Shown here piece by piece: positions 33,894 to 42,385 of a stretch of 64,000 nucleotides of DNA. Position numbers and translations under genes: made by a program. Position 1 is the first letter of the stretch; each line of letters starts with the position of its first letter. The DNA is from Spirosoma arboris (GTDB lineage: Bacteria > Bacteroidota > Bacteroidia > Cytophagales > Spirosomataceae), in NCBI RefSeq assembly GCF_009754945.1, contig NZ_WPIN01000006.1, positions 372,001 through 436,000 on the forward strand. Reading direction: 5' to 3'. The notes under the pieces are model-generated. The model was not told where the DNA came from. It ran no database searches and saw nothing but the letters and a program-made list of their open reading frames with translations.

Positions 33894-35672
33894 ATGAAAA
33901 AAAGCAGTTTACTCCCCTTGATATTCGCTACGCTATTGAGTTGCACATCCAACAAAAGCGACCAAACCACCACCGCTAATCCTGGATTCGCGGCTGTGCT
34001 GGACGATTATTATGAGCAACGGTTAAAGCTGTTTCCGTTGGAGGCTACAATGCAAGGCGATAATCGGTACAACGACCAGTTGCCAAATGACATTTCGCAG
34101 GCGTTTCTGGAACAGACGAAGACGTTTTATACCGCTACCCTCGATAAACTAAAACCGTTTGATCGGGAGAAACTGTCTGACGAAGACAAGATTTCATACG
34201 ACATCCTGAAGCGGGAGCTAGAGCTGCAACTGGAACAATATCCGTTTCATCAGGAAGACATTCCGTTTAACCAATTCGTTGGTTTGCCGCTGATGTTTGG
34301 ACAGGCAGGTAGTGGGGAAGGTGCTCAACCGTTCAAGACGGTAAAGGATTATGACGATTGGTTAAAACGAGTCTCTGCGTTTACCGTTTGGGGTGATACA
34401 GCTATCGCTGACTTTCGGAAAGGTATGGCCACCAAAAACGTACTACCGAAAAGTCTGGTCGTAAAGATGATTCCTCAGATGACCGACTTAGTGGTGGCCG
34501 ATCCCACAAAAAGTCTGTTCTATGGTCCGATTCAAAAACTACCTGCTACGTTTAGTGACGCCGATAAAACGCGGCTAACGGCTGCCTACAAGAAAGCGAT
34601 TTCGGAGCAAATCGTACCGACCTATCAGAAGTTAGGAACGTTCCTCAAGAATGAGTACCTGCCTAAAGCCCGGACAACATCGGGTATCGACGTATTGCCA
34701 AAGGGGCCGGAACTCTACACCTATCTGGTTAAGGTGCAGACAACAACTAACGATACGCCGGAAGAAATCTACCAGATTGGCCTGAAAGAAGTTAGTCGGA
34801 TTCGGGGTGAAATGGAGAAAGTAAAAACACAGGTAGGCTTTAAAGGTAGCCTGGCTGAGTTTTTCGAGCACCTCAAAACCGATAAAAAATTCTATCCTTA
34901 CAAAACTCCCAAAGAAGTATTAAGCGCGTTTAACGCCATTTTGACCCGACTTGAACCTAGTCTGAAAAAAGAGTTCACGAACACGCCCAAGTCGAAATTC
35001 GAGATTCGGCAGACCGAGAAATTCCGCGAAGCCTCCGCCAGTGCCGAATACAATCAGGGATCGGTCGATGGGAGCCGTCCGGGTATTTTCTATGTCCCTA
35101 TTCCCGATGCTACCAAGTTCAATGTCACCTCGGGCATGGAGTCGTTGTTTTTGCACGAAGCCATTCCAGGTCACCATTACCAGGTATCACTACAGCAGGA
35201 AAACACAAGTTTGCCAAAATTCCGGCGGTTTGCCTGGTATGGTGCCTACGGTGAAGGCTGGGCGTTGTATTGCGAATCATTAGGTAAGGAACTGGGTCTT
35301 TACACCGATCCATATCAGTACATGGGCGCGCTAGGCGACGAAATTCACCGGGCGATTCGGCTTGTGGTGGATGTTGGTCTGCACACCAAGCACATGACCC
35401 GCGAGCAGGCAATCAAGTACATGATGGACAACGAACCCATTGCCGAGCAGGGCGCTACCGCCGAAATCGAACGGTACATGGCGATTCCTGGTCAGGCGCT
35501 TTCCTATAAAATTGGTGCCATGAAAATACGTGCCCTGCGGACTAAGTACGAGCAGGAACTCGGCGCTAAATTTAGCATAGCGGCCTTCCACGATGAATTC
35601 CTCAAAGATGGTTGCATGCCGCTCGACGTATTGGAGGGCAAAATGGATGCCTGGGCCGCGAAGCAGAAATAA
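33894..35672 (+). CDS. DUF885 family lipoprotein, metallopeptidase-like
   Basis: 592 residues. Lipoprotein signal ending LLSC (Cys about 17). The body is the DUF885 family: VLDDYYEQRLKLFPLEATMQGDNRYND near the start, GSRPGIFYVP, and H421-E-A-I-P-G-H-H-Y-Q430, the zincin-like motif. YGEGWALYCESLGKELGLY and PGQALSYKIGAMKI follow. The pattern resembles M32-type carboxypeptidases, so a periplasmic or outer-membrane peptidase is likely. It is convergent with the M14 peptidase gene across a GC-rich palindrome. Confidence 0.87.
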   Translation: MKKSSLLPLIFATLLSCTSNKSDQTTTANPGFAAVLDDYYEQRLKLFPLEATMQGDNRYNDQLPNDISQAFLEQTKTFYTATLDKLKPFDREKLSDEDKISYDILKRELELQLEQYPFHQEDIPFNQFVGLPLMFGQAGSGEGAQPFKTVKDYDDWLKRVSAFTVWGDTAIADFRKGMATKNVLPKSLVVKMIPQMTDLVVADPTKSLFYGPIQKLPATFSDADKTRLTAAYKKAISEQIVPTYQKLGTFLKNEYLPKARTTSGIDVLPKGPELYTYLVKVQTTTNDTPEEIYQIGLKEVSRIRGEMEKVKTQVGFKGSLAEFFEHLKTDKKFYPYKTPKEVLSAFNAILTRLEPSLKKEFTNTPKSKFEIRQTEKFREASASAEYNQGSVDGSRPGIFYVPIPDATKFNVTSGMESLFLHEAIPGHHYQVSLQQENTSLPKFRRFAWYGAYGEGWALYCESLGKELGLYTDPYQYMGALGDEIHRAIRLVVDVGLHTKHMTREQAIKYMMDNEPIAEQGATAEIERYMAIPGQALSYKIGAMKIRALRTKYEQELGAKFSIAAFHDEFLKDGCMPLDVLEGKMDAWAAKQK

Positions 35673-35700
35673 GTGGAGAAAATGAATAAGTATTTTGGTA

Positions 35701-35804
35701 TTTACCCCGCCCCCGTCCCCTCCCCTGAAAACAGGAGAGGGGGAAGAATTGGCATTTTTTAGCCCTTCCCCATAATTCAAGGGGAGGGGTTGGGGTGGGG
35801 TAAA
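35701..35804. repeat. Imperfect GC-rich palindrome, ttttacccc...ggggtaaaa family
   Basis: The outer arms (tttaccccgcccccgtcccc and its partner ending ggggttggggtggggtaaa) pair with a few mismatches, and each half holds its own small hairpin (cctgaaaacagg). Same family as 44411-44570 and, as single halves, 40150-40188, 57273-57297 and 57843-57884. Lies between convergent genes. Confidence 0.85.
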
Positions 35805-35830
35805 ATACCGCGAAACAAATGGTTACCTAC

Positions 35831-38527
35831 TTACGGCTTTGCTGCCACTGTTGGCGATTTCCAGAAGTCTATCGTGCCGTATTGGCCTTTGGCAACCTCA
35901 CCGCCATACAACACCGAATTGAGCAAAACACGGTACGTTCCCAAAGGCTGACCACGCCACTGAGGTCTGAATCCATGCAGGATGACATGCCCTTTACCCC
36001 GTTGCACATCCAGCGAAGCGGCATAACCCTGGAGATATTTCTCGCCCAGTAAATACCCTGATCGCAAGGGAGAACCCGTTGTGGAAAACTTGGCCAGGGC
36101 TTGACCTTTGAAGCCATCGAGCGTGGCGAAAACAGGACTATCATCCACAAAAACAGCGGCTCTTGTAGGCATTCCAGCCATGACCGGATGCGTGGGGTCG
36201 GTTTCTACTTCCAGTATCGAACCACCCGTAAAGAAGTCTTTGGCATTAACACCCGCTACTACATTCTTCACGGGCAGGTGGAGGGCTTCGATGGCATAAT
36301 CGCTGCTTTCGTTCAGACAGACGAGGGTACCGCCCTGGCTCACGAAATTGGTGAGGTTCGCAGCTCCCAAGGTTCCTAATCCACCCTCGTAGGCAGGCGG
36401 CACGGCCCCTTTTGCAAATCCATCTTTCAGATTTCTTGGTCGGTCGGAAGCCATCAGGATTACGTCGAAACGGTCGCTGAGGTCGTTGGCTAGTATATCG
36501 GTGTTGGTGATGATGGCGAACGGAAATTCAAACTGCTCCAGAATCCACTGCGACCAGCCTTCGTCCATGCTGGCTGTCCAGGGTTTGTAGATAGCAATAC
36601 GGGGTTTAACGGTCGCTCCGGCAGTAGTTGTCGTGAGTTCTGCCGTAACACCTAAATCCTTGATCCACTGTTCAAGTGTTCCCTTGGCGACCCCGCTGAT
36701 GGCATACCGCTGGCTGTCTTTGTTGAATTTAATGGTTCCGCCCGCTTTCATGGAGCGAGTGATGACTTTGAACGCATTGTTCTCCGCTGGATTGACCAGC
36801 ACTACTGTTCCCACGCCTGTCAGCTTTCCTTCGGGTACTTTGATTCCTGCGGATACTGGATTGGTATCAAAGCCAATCCCTGTCACAAAATCGGCAGGTG
36901 TAGCGTCCTTTTTATCATCTGTTTTCCAGTCTTTACCGGTTCCACTGACGAGTTGAATGGCACCTTTCAAATCAGCAGATAAGGGCGTTATGGCCGGGAT
37001 GATGTTCAGCTCAAATTGCAACGGAAGTGTCCAGCCAGCAGCATCGTACGGTTGCTCGGGCGGACCACCGGGAAATTCGCGCAGATCGGGGTACACTTGC
37101 ACATCGAGAAGCTGTTTGGTCAACTCGCCATACTCCTGATTCATAGGAATTACCCAGGTGCCTTTGAGATAATTGCGTCCATCAAAAGCGACGTCTTTTG
37201 TCAGTTGGCCAATGCGAATACCGTGAAAGGCCAATCGGCGTAACAACTCTGCCGGGCGTGCCGGATCGCGCTGTTTTTGCGGGATGAAGTACGCATACGG
37301 AGGTTCCTGTTCATATTTTTTGATCGTATTACGTCCTGACTGATAACGATTGTACAGCAGTACGTCGCCGTACTTGGCGGCATAGTCGAGCGTGGCCAGT
37401 GAAGCCGTTTCCATATACGCCATGGCATCGCTGATACGCCACCAGCCACCCGGCCACGGACTTGAATACAACGACTCTACCCGGAACTCTTTTTTGTCTT
37501 GCGGGAAATCGCGGACGGTGTAGAAATGAGGAGTCGCGTAATTGTACAAGGCCGTTTCGGTCCAGAAAGCTGGGATATTTTGCAGTACGGGCATATAGTC
37601 GATATAGCCGGGATACCAGGCATCGAAACCCGTACCCATGTGCGTGGCTCCTTTCTGACCATTGCTTTCCAGGGCCTGCGCCATCGCCATGCCAATCATG
37701 TTGACTTCGCGGGCAATGATAGGCGGTGTTTGTGACGCAATCGGCTCAGCAAAAGGCGGCAACCAGATACGTGTCGGGAAGGGCGAGGTTTGGTGATGCA
37801 CAAAAATGATATTCGGTTCCCACTCGCGCCAGGTACGCGCCACCACACGCGATTCGATCATGTTAAGCATGTAAGCGTCGCGGTTGTTATCGTGCCCAAC
37901 GTACTTCTGATACAGAAATGGCGGAGGTGCAATTTCGAAGGGCGTTCCAACATTCGATTTGTACCAGTCCCCAATCATCGTTTGGCCATCTGGATTGAGC
38001 GACGGCCACAACAGCAAAATCACATTGTCCAGAATGTTCTTGATCTTAGGATCATCGGCTTTGGTGAGCATGTCATAAGCCAGCGAAATAGTGTGCTGTG
38101 CCCCCGCCACTTCTGATGCGTGCAAACCACCGTCGATGTGTACGAGTGGTTTCCCTTCCATCGACAGCTTTTTCGCTTCCTCGTCGGTGAGCCCTGTCGG
38201 GTGCGCCAACCGCTGAGCAATAGCCCGGTACTTATCGATGTTGTCGAGATTCTTCTTTGACGAAATCAGTGCAAAATACCAGGGTCGCCCTTCGGATGTT
38301 TCGCCTACATGTACCAGCTTGACCATGTCGCTGGCCTCGTCGAGTTTTTTAAAATAGGCTAGTGATTGCTCATACGTAGCCAGATGGAAATCGGCACCAA
38401 TAGGAAATCCGAGAGTTTCTTCGGGTTTGGGAATCGGTTTCTGCTGGGCTATACTGGACGTGGTTGCTAGCCAGCAACAACTAAATAATACGAGTAAAGA
38501 AGCTCGCTTTAGGAAGTACATGTTCAT
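35831..38527 (-). CDS. Exported M14 family zinc carboxypeptidase
   Basis: 898 residues with a Sec signal (about 1-27, SSIAQ). M14 domain about 40-400: zinc ligands H136-x-x-E139 in HIDGGLHASEVAGAQHT, substrate-Arg/Asn region LWPSLNPDGQ, and a third His in IIFVHHQTSP. The C-terminal half (about 560-890) is a long region with strand-helix alternation (PRIAIYKPWTASMDEGWSQW, FDVILMASDRP, GGTLVCLNESSDYAIEAL) resembling a glutamine-amidotransferase-like fold seen in several large Bacteroidota M14 proteins. Probably digests exogenous peptides. Confidence 0.88.
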   Translation of the reverse strand: MNMYFLKRASLLVLFSCCWLATTSSIAQQKPIPKPEETLGFPIGADFHLATYEQSLAYFKKLDEASDMVKLVHVGETSEGRPWYFALISSKKNLDNIDKYRAIAQRLAHPTGLTDEEAKKLSMEGKPLVHIDGGLHASEVAGAQHTISLAYDMLTKADDPKIKNILDNVILLLWPSLNPDGQTMIGDWYKSNVGTPFEIAPPPFLYQKYVGHDNNRDAYMLNMIESRVVARTWREWEPNIIFVHHQTSPFPTRIWLPPFAEPIASQTPPIIAREVNMIGMAMAQALESNGQKGATHMGTGFDAWYPGYIDYMPVLQNIPAFWTETALYNYATPHFYTVRDFPQDKKEFRVESLYSSPWPGGWWRISDAMAYMETASLATLDYAAKYGDVLLYNRYQSGRNTIKKYEQEPPYAYFIPQKQRDPARPAELLRRLAFHGIRIGQLTKDVAFDGRNYLKGTWVIPMNQEYGELTKQLLDVQVYPDLREFPGGPPEQPYDAAGWTLPLQFELNIIPAITPLSADLKGAIQLVSGTGKDWKTDDKKDATPADFVTGIGFDTNPVSAGIKVPEGKLTGVGTVVLVNPAENNAFKVITRSMKAGGTIKFNKDSQRYAISGVAKGTLEQWIKDLGVTAELTTTTAGATVKPRIAIYKPWTASMDEGWSQWILEQFEFPFAIITNTDILANDLSDRFDVILMASDRPRNLKDGFAKGAVPPAYEGGLGTLGAANLTNFVSQGGTLVCLNESSDYAIEALHLPVKNVVAGVNAKDFFTGGSILEVETDPTHPVMAGMPTRAAVFVDDSPVFATLDGFKGQALAKFSTTGSPLRSGYLLGEKYLQGYAASLDVQRGKGHVILHGFRPQWRGQPLGTYRVLLNSVLYGGEVAKGQYGTIDFWKSPTVAAKP

Positions 38528-38562
38528 TGATGGACGTATAGTTCAGGTTGTAATGCAATGGT

Positions 38563-38639
38563 TTTTGACAGGATTAACAGGATAAAACAGGATTTCTCTA
38601 ATCAACTAATCCTGTTTTATCCTGTTAATCCTGTCAAAA
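38563..38639. repeat. Perfect 32-bp inverted repeat, gacaggattaacaggat family
   Basis: Arms 38563-38594 and 38608-38639 are exact complements around a 13-nt loop. Each arm is built of tandem units of about 9-11 nt (acaggatta, acaggataa, acaggatt). Confidence 0.95.
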
Positions 38640-38645
38640 GATAAT

Positions 38646-40118
38646 TCATTTTTCCGCCACAGGCGGTTTCACTGCGTCAAAATCGTCGGGCAATCGCATC
38701 AGCCATAGGTTCCGAACGCGGCCGTTCGAGATGCGCAGACCACTGACGATATTCTTAGGGTTTCGGACAACATCGATTGTGGAGGCAAACCACCAGCCTG
38801 TTGAGAATTTGTCTTTATCGGTAGGTTTCAACGCTGTCTCACCATGATGCACATGTACCAGTTGCAGAGCATCACCCTTCTGGCGAATGGTATAAATGGC
38901 CTCTAATTCCGGGCTGTAGTACCGGCCTACATAATCAGCGTTTACAACTTTATCAGGCTTAGTATCTGGTGTGGCAGCTTTGGGCGGTGCCGGTGCATCT
39001 TTGCCTTTCTGCTGATAGGACGCCAGATACAAATCGGCTATTTCCAGCGCTTTGCCAGTCGGATTGGTTTCGGCTAGATTATTTAGCACAATAAAGCCGT
39101 AATCCTCTTTGGGGAAATACGTGATATTGGACCGAAAACCCGCGTCAGCCCCACTGTGACCGTAATAAGGTAATCCCTTGTGCGTGCCATGCACCAACGC
39201 GAATGCATATGGAATAGAATCGCCCTTGGTCAGTCGACCCCGTTCCAGCATTTGCTTCATTGTGGCGGCATTCCCGACGGTCGTATTTTTGAAATTGTTG
39301 ATCCACTTCGCCAGATCTTCTACCGTTGTAAATAAACTGGTCGCTCCCGCATTGGCATAGCTCAATACACTTTTCTTGTATAAGCCCGCCGACATGTCAA
39401 ATGATCGATGAAACGAATACGCCCGGCCTTTTACAATCCGCTCATCATCGTCGTAGAACAGCGTATTTTTCATGCCGAGCGGTGTGAATATGTGCTGCTT
39501 CATCCACTCCCGAAACGGTTGTTTTCCTACCCGTGCGACGATTTCGGCCAGTAATGTATAGCCTGTGTTGCAATATAGGGATTCAGCACCGGGAGCAAAA
39601 TTCAATTCCTTTTGCCGTTTGACGAGATTGAAAACATGCTCCTTCGTAATCACGTCACTCATGTCCCAGCCCGCCATAGTCAGCAATGCCCATTGATCGC
39701 GCAGGCCACTGGTATGGTGAATCAGGTGGCGAATCGTGATTTTCTGACCAAAGTCCGGCACCTCCGGCAAGTACTTATGGATGTCATCATCGAGAGACAA
39801 TTTGCCTTCCTGCGCCAGCAGCACAATCCCATAGGCCGTGAACTCTTTAGAGACCGACGCTACGTGGAAGATCGTTGTGGTTGAAACAGGGGCACCGGTT
39901 TCAATATCAGCCTCACCAAACCCTTTGGCGTAAATCAGCTTGCCACCATGCACTACGCCCACAGCCGCTCCCGGTCTACCAGTGCCGTTCCATTCCGAAA
40001 ATAGCTTATCAACTTTGGCCGCTACCGTATCTGGAATTGACTGGGCAGTTGAGAGATAGGCGCTTAAAAGGGCCGAAGTGAGTAAGAGAGCACGCTTGGC
40101 TGTGAAGAGGTAGGGCAT
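38646..40118 (-). CDS. Exported serine hydrolase, class C beta-lactamase/penicillin-binding fold
   Basis: 490 residues with a Sec signal (about 1-26). SxxK nucleophile S88-V-S-K91 in FHVASVSKEFTAYG, Y182-C-N184 in ESLYCNTGYTLL, and the third-box equivalent GHSGADAGF near residue 318. The C-terminal about 110 residues form a separate small beta domain of the DUF3471-like type (NADYVGRYYSPELEAIYTIR), after a Pro/Ala linker KDAPAPPKAATPDTKP. Likely a periplasmic D-aminopeptidase, esterase or carboxypeptidase; beta-lactamase activity should not be assumed. Confidence 0.88.
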   Translation of the reverse strand: MPYLFTAKRALLLTSALLSAYLSTAQSIPDTVAAKVDKLFSEWNGTGRPGAAVGVVHGGKLIYAKGFGEADIETGAPVSTTTIFHVASVSKEFTAYGIVLLAQEGKLSLDDDIHKYLPEVPDFGQKITIRHLIHHTSGLRDQWALLTMAGWDMSDVITKEHVFNLVKRQKELNFAPGAESLYCNTGYTLLAEIVARVGKQPFREWMKQHIFTPLGMKNTLFYDDDERIVKGRAYSFHRSFDMSAGLYKKSVLSYANAGATSLFTTVEDLAKWINNFKNTTVGNAATMKQMLERGRLTKGDSIPYAFALVHGTHKGLPYYGHSGADAGFRSNITYFPKEDYGFIVLNNLAETNPTGKALEIADLYLASYQQKGKDAPAPPKAATPDTKPDKVVNADYVGRYYSPELEAIYTIRQKGDALQLVHVHHGETALKPTDKDKFSTGWWFASTIDVVRNPKNIVSGLRISNGRVRNLWLMRLPDDFDAVKPPVAEK

Positions 40119-40149
40119 GGAATGACAAGTTTCGGTTTAAGAGGAATTT

Positions 40150-40188
40150 AGCCCCTCTCCTGTTATAGGAAAGGGGTTGGGGTGAGGT
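40150..40188. repeat. Single-unit GC-rich hairpin, gcccctctcc...ggggttggggtgagg
   Basis: Imperfect stem (about 40152-40160 with 40168-40176) followed by ggttggggtgagg. A half copy of the ttttacccc palindrome family. Confidence 0.65.
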
Positions 40189-40200
40189 GGCTGCTTTTCC

Positions 40201-40224
40201 GCGGCCTGTGAGGACACAGGCCGC
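40201..40224. repeat. Perfect 10-bp hairpin with agga loop
   Basis: gcggcctgtg (40201-40210) pairs with 40215-40224. Its core is the reverse complement of the hairpin at 7514-7543. Confidence 0.75.
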
Positions 40225-40233
40225 CGGACTAGT

Positions 40234-40323
40234 TTTTGTCATGCTGACGAAGGAAGCATCTTAAAATGCCCTAATGATCTAACTTGGAAACATTAAGATG
40301 CTTCCTTCGTCAGCATGACAAAA
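40234..40323. repeat. Perfect 30-bp inverted repeat, gtcatgctgacgaaggaagcatc
   Basis: Arms 40234-40263 and 40294-40323 match exactly around a 30-nt loop. A diverged relative of the gtcattcc...gaggaatctc family, with ttttgtcat and gacgaagga in common. Three unrelated palindrome families sit in a row in this single 209-nt gap. Confidence 0.95.
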
Positions 40324-40327
40324 CAAA

Positions 40328-42193
40328 TCACTTGCTCACTGGCAATATGATCTTACTAGCCGCCGTAGCGCCATGAAAAACTTTGATGGTAGCTTTCTGG
40401 AAATCATTGTCTTTGGCGTGGTAAATATCAACGTATTTCTGCGGGTTCCGGTCAACTAATGGGAACCAGGTGCTTTGAATTTGAACCATGACCCGATGCC
40501 CTTTCTGAAAGGTGTGTGCTACGTCGGGGAGAGTATATTTCACTTCGGTAACTTGACCTGGTACAAATGGCTCTGGCTTTTCGAAACTCTTACGGAAACG
40601 TCCCCGGAACACTTCACCCCGAACCAACTTCTGGTAGCCATTCATGATGTAGGCATCGGCTGCACTGTATTGGAAATCATCGGGAAATACGTCAATTAGC
40701 TTGACGATGAAGTCAGCGTCCGTGCCGCTCATACTCACCTGTAAATCCGCAACGAGCGGACCGGCTAATGTTAGATCTTCAGTCAGAATATCCGTCTGGA
40801 AAACCAGTACGTCGGGGCGGCTGGCGGCAAACCGCTGGTCGTCGGTCATGTACTCGCGCGTACGATTGGCTTTAACACCTTCTGCATACGGAACCGGTTT
40901 GGCCGGGTCGCTGACGTATTCAGAGAAAGCACCACTGGCTGAAGGTTTGGTGAAGCCTAATTTTCCGTTGGATTGTAAATAGAGGTCGCGGTCAGTTGTG
41001 CTGGCAGGTGGCCATTTCTCGAACTGGTGCCATTTGTTTTCGCCCGTGAAGAAAATGTTTGCTTCCTTGATTTTGTCGATGCTTCCTTTCCCTTTTAGGT
41101 AATAGTTAAAAAACGGCACCTCCACATTTTCAGCGTAATACGTACTGGTCGGACTGCCGAATTTCACGTTGCCCAGCGATGATCCGTCGCTACCACGGCC
41201 CGCCCATTGACCATGAAACCAGGGGCCCATAATGATCTTGTTGTTGTTCTTCGCCTTGCCTTCAATAGCTTTATAGGTCGACCAGGCTCCAAAGCAGTCT
41301 TCCGCGTCGAACAAACCGCCTACAATTAACGTAGCGACATTCGGAGAAATACCATCAACGAAATTCCGGACGTTACGTGCTTTCCACCACGCATCCAGAT
41401 TTGGGTGCTGCATCATTTCGTTCCAGAACCGAACGCTGTCGCCCGCAAACCGGGTCAGATTGGCCAGGGAGCCACTGCGCAGATAAAAGTCGTAACTGTC
41501 TTTGGTCGGCACGGGCAGACCTTTTGGACCAACGGTAGTCGGTTTTGGGTGCGGAAAACCAAATCCGCGACGGAGGTAGAAATTGAAGGCGTCCATTTCC
41601 ATGAATGCTCCGTTGTGATGGAAATCGTCGCCCAAAAACCAGTCAGTAACGGGCGCTTGTGGGCTGGCTGCCTTTAAAGCCGGGTGATTACTCAGAGCCG
41701 CCATCGTTGTGTAGAAGCCCGGATACGAAATCCCGAAAACGCCGACCTTTTCGTTGTTGTTCGGTACATTTTTTACGAGCCAGTCGATGGTGTCATACGT
41801 GTCGCTGGCTTCATCGAAATCTTTGCCTTTTTTAGCCGTGTTATACGGGCGAATATCTTCAAAGACGCCCTCGCTCATCCAGCGACCCCGCACATCCTGC
41901 ACAACCATGATGTAGCCTTCTTTCAGGTATTCTTTGTAATGATTGCTGTAGAAGGGTCGGTATTCTTTTTCGCCATAAGGAGCACAGGAATAGGGCGTCC
42001 GGGAAATCAGAATCGGGTGTTTTTCCGAGTTGTCGTTTGGCGTGTAAATGGAAGTGAACAGCTTCGTGCCATCCCGCATCGGAATATACTGCTCCTTTTT
42101 CGTGTAATTGTTTCTGAACCAGGTGGAATCTGGAGTCTGGGCATGCGTAAGCAAAGGGACAAGCCCCACCAACAGGTAAACGAGTTGCTTCAT
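40328..42193 (-). CDS. Exported CocE/NonD family hydrolase (S15 X-prolyl dipeptidyl-peptidase-like)
   Basis: 621 residues with a Sec signal (about 1-19, THAQ). Alpha/beta hydrolase with nucleophile S156 in VGVFGISYPGFYTTMAAL. The oxyanion region VVQDVRGRWMSEG is typical of CocE/S15 enzymes. A helical cap precedes the catalytic Asp/His region (LIVGGLFDAEDCFG, IIMGPWFHGQW). The C-terminal jelly roll (about 420-610; ADFIVKLIDVFPDD, HRVMVQIQSTWFP) is the family's carbohydrate-binding-like domain. It likely hydrolyses acyl esters, amides or X-Pro peptides in the periplasm. Confidence 0.9.
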   Translation of the reverse strand: MKQLVYLLVGLVPLLTHAQTPDSTWFRNNYTKKEQYIPMRDGTKLFTSIYTPNDNSEKHPILISRTPYSCAPYGEKEYRPFYSNHYKEYLKEGYIMVVQDVRGRWMSEGVFEDIRPYNTAKKGKDFDEASDTYDTIDWLVKNVPNNNEKVGVFGISYPGFYTTMAALSNHPALKAASPQAPVTDWFLGDDFHHNGAFMEMDAFNFYLRRGFGFPHPKPTTVGPKGLPVPTKDSYDFYLRSGSLANLTRFAGDSVRFWNEMMQHPNLDAWWKARNVRNFVDGISPNVATLIVGGLFDAEDCFGAWSTYKAIEGKAKNNNKIIMGPWFHGQWAGRGSDGSSLGNVKFGSPTSTYYAENVEVPFFNYYLKGKGSIDKIKEANIFFTGENKWHQFEKWPPASTTDRDLYLQSNGKLGFTKPSASGAFSEYVSDPAKPVPYAEGVKANRTREYMTDDQRFAASRPDVLVFQTDILTEDLTLAGPLVADLQVSMSGTDADFIVKLIDVFPDDFQYSAADAYIMNGYQKLVRGEVFRGRFRKSFEKPEPFVPGQVTEVKYTLPDVAHTFQKGHRVMVQIQSTWFPLVDRNPQKYVDIYHAKDNDFQKATIKVFHGATAASKIILPVSK

Positions 42194-42295
42194 GATTGTA
42201 TTCTGGTTAACAGAAGAGACAAAGTTTATTCGGCAATTTGCTGAAACTACAGAATTTCTACGATACGCCCACGATTTGGGTGTAAGACAAGTTTG

Positions 42296-42376
42296 TTTTT
42301 CGACAGGATCAACAGGATAAAACAGGATTAGTTAATTAGAGAAATCCTGTTTTATCCTGTTGATCCTGTCGAAAAA
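42296..42376. repeat. Perfect 34-bp inverted repeat, gacaggatcaacaggat family
   Basis: Arms 42296-42329 and 42343-42376 match exactly around a 13-nt loop. Differs from 38563-38639 by compensated changes (atc/gat for att/aat) in both arms. Confidence 0.95.
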
Positions 42377-42385
42377 ACTAGTTCT

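Noticed and set aside
38646..40118. Beta-lactamase resistance gene
   Set aside because: The fold and SxxK motif are shared by many peptidases and esterases; the C-terminal extra domain and genomic setting give no support for antibiotic resistance.
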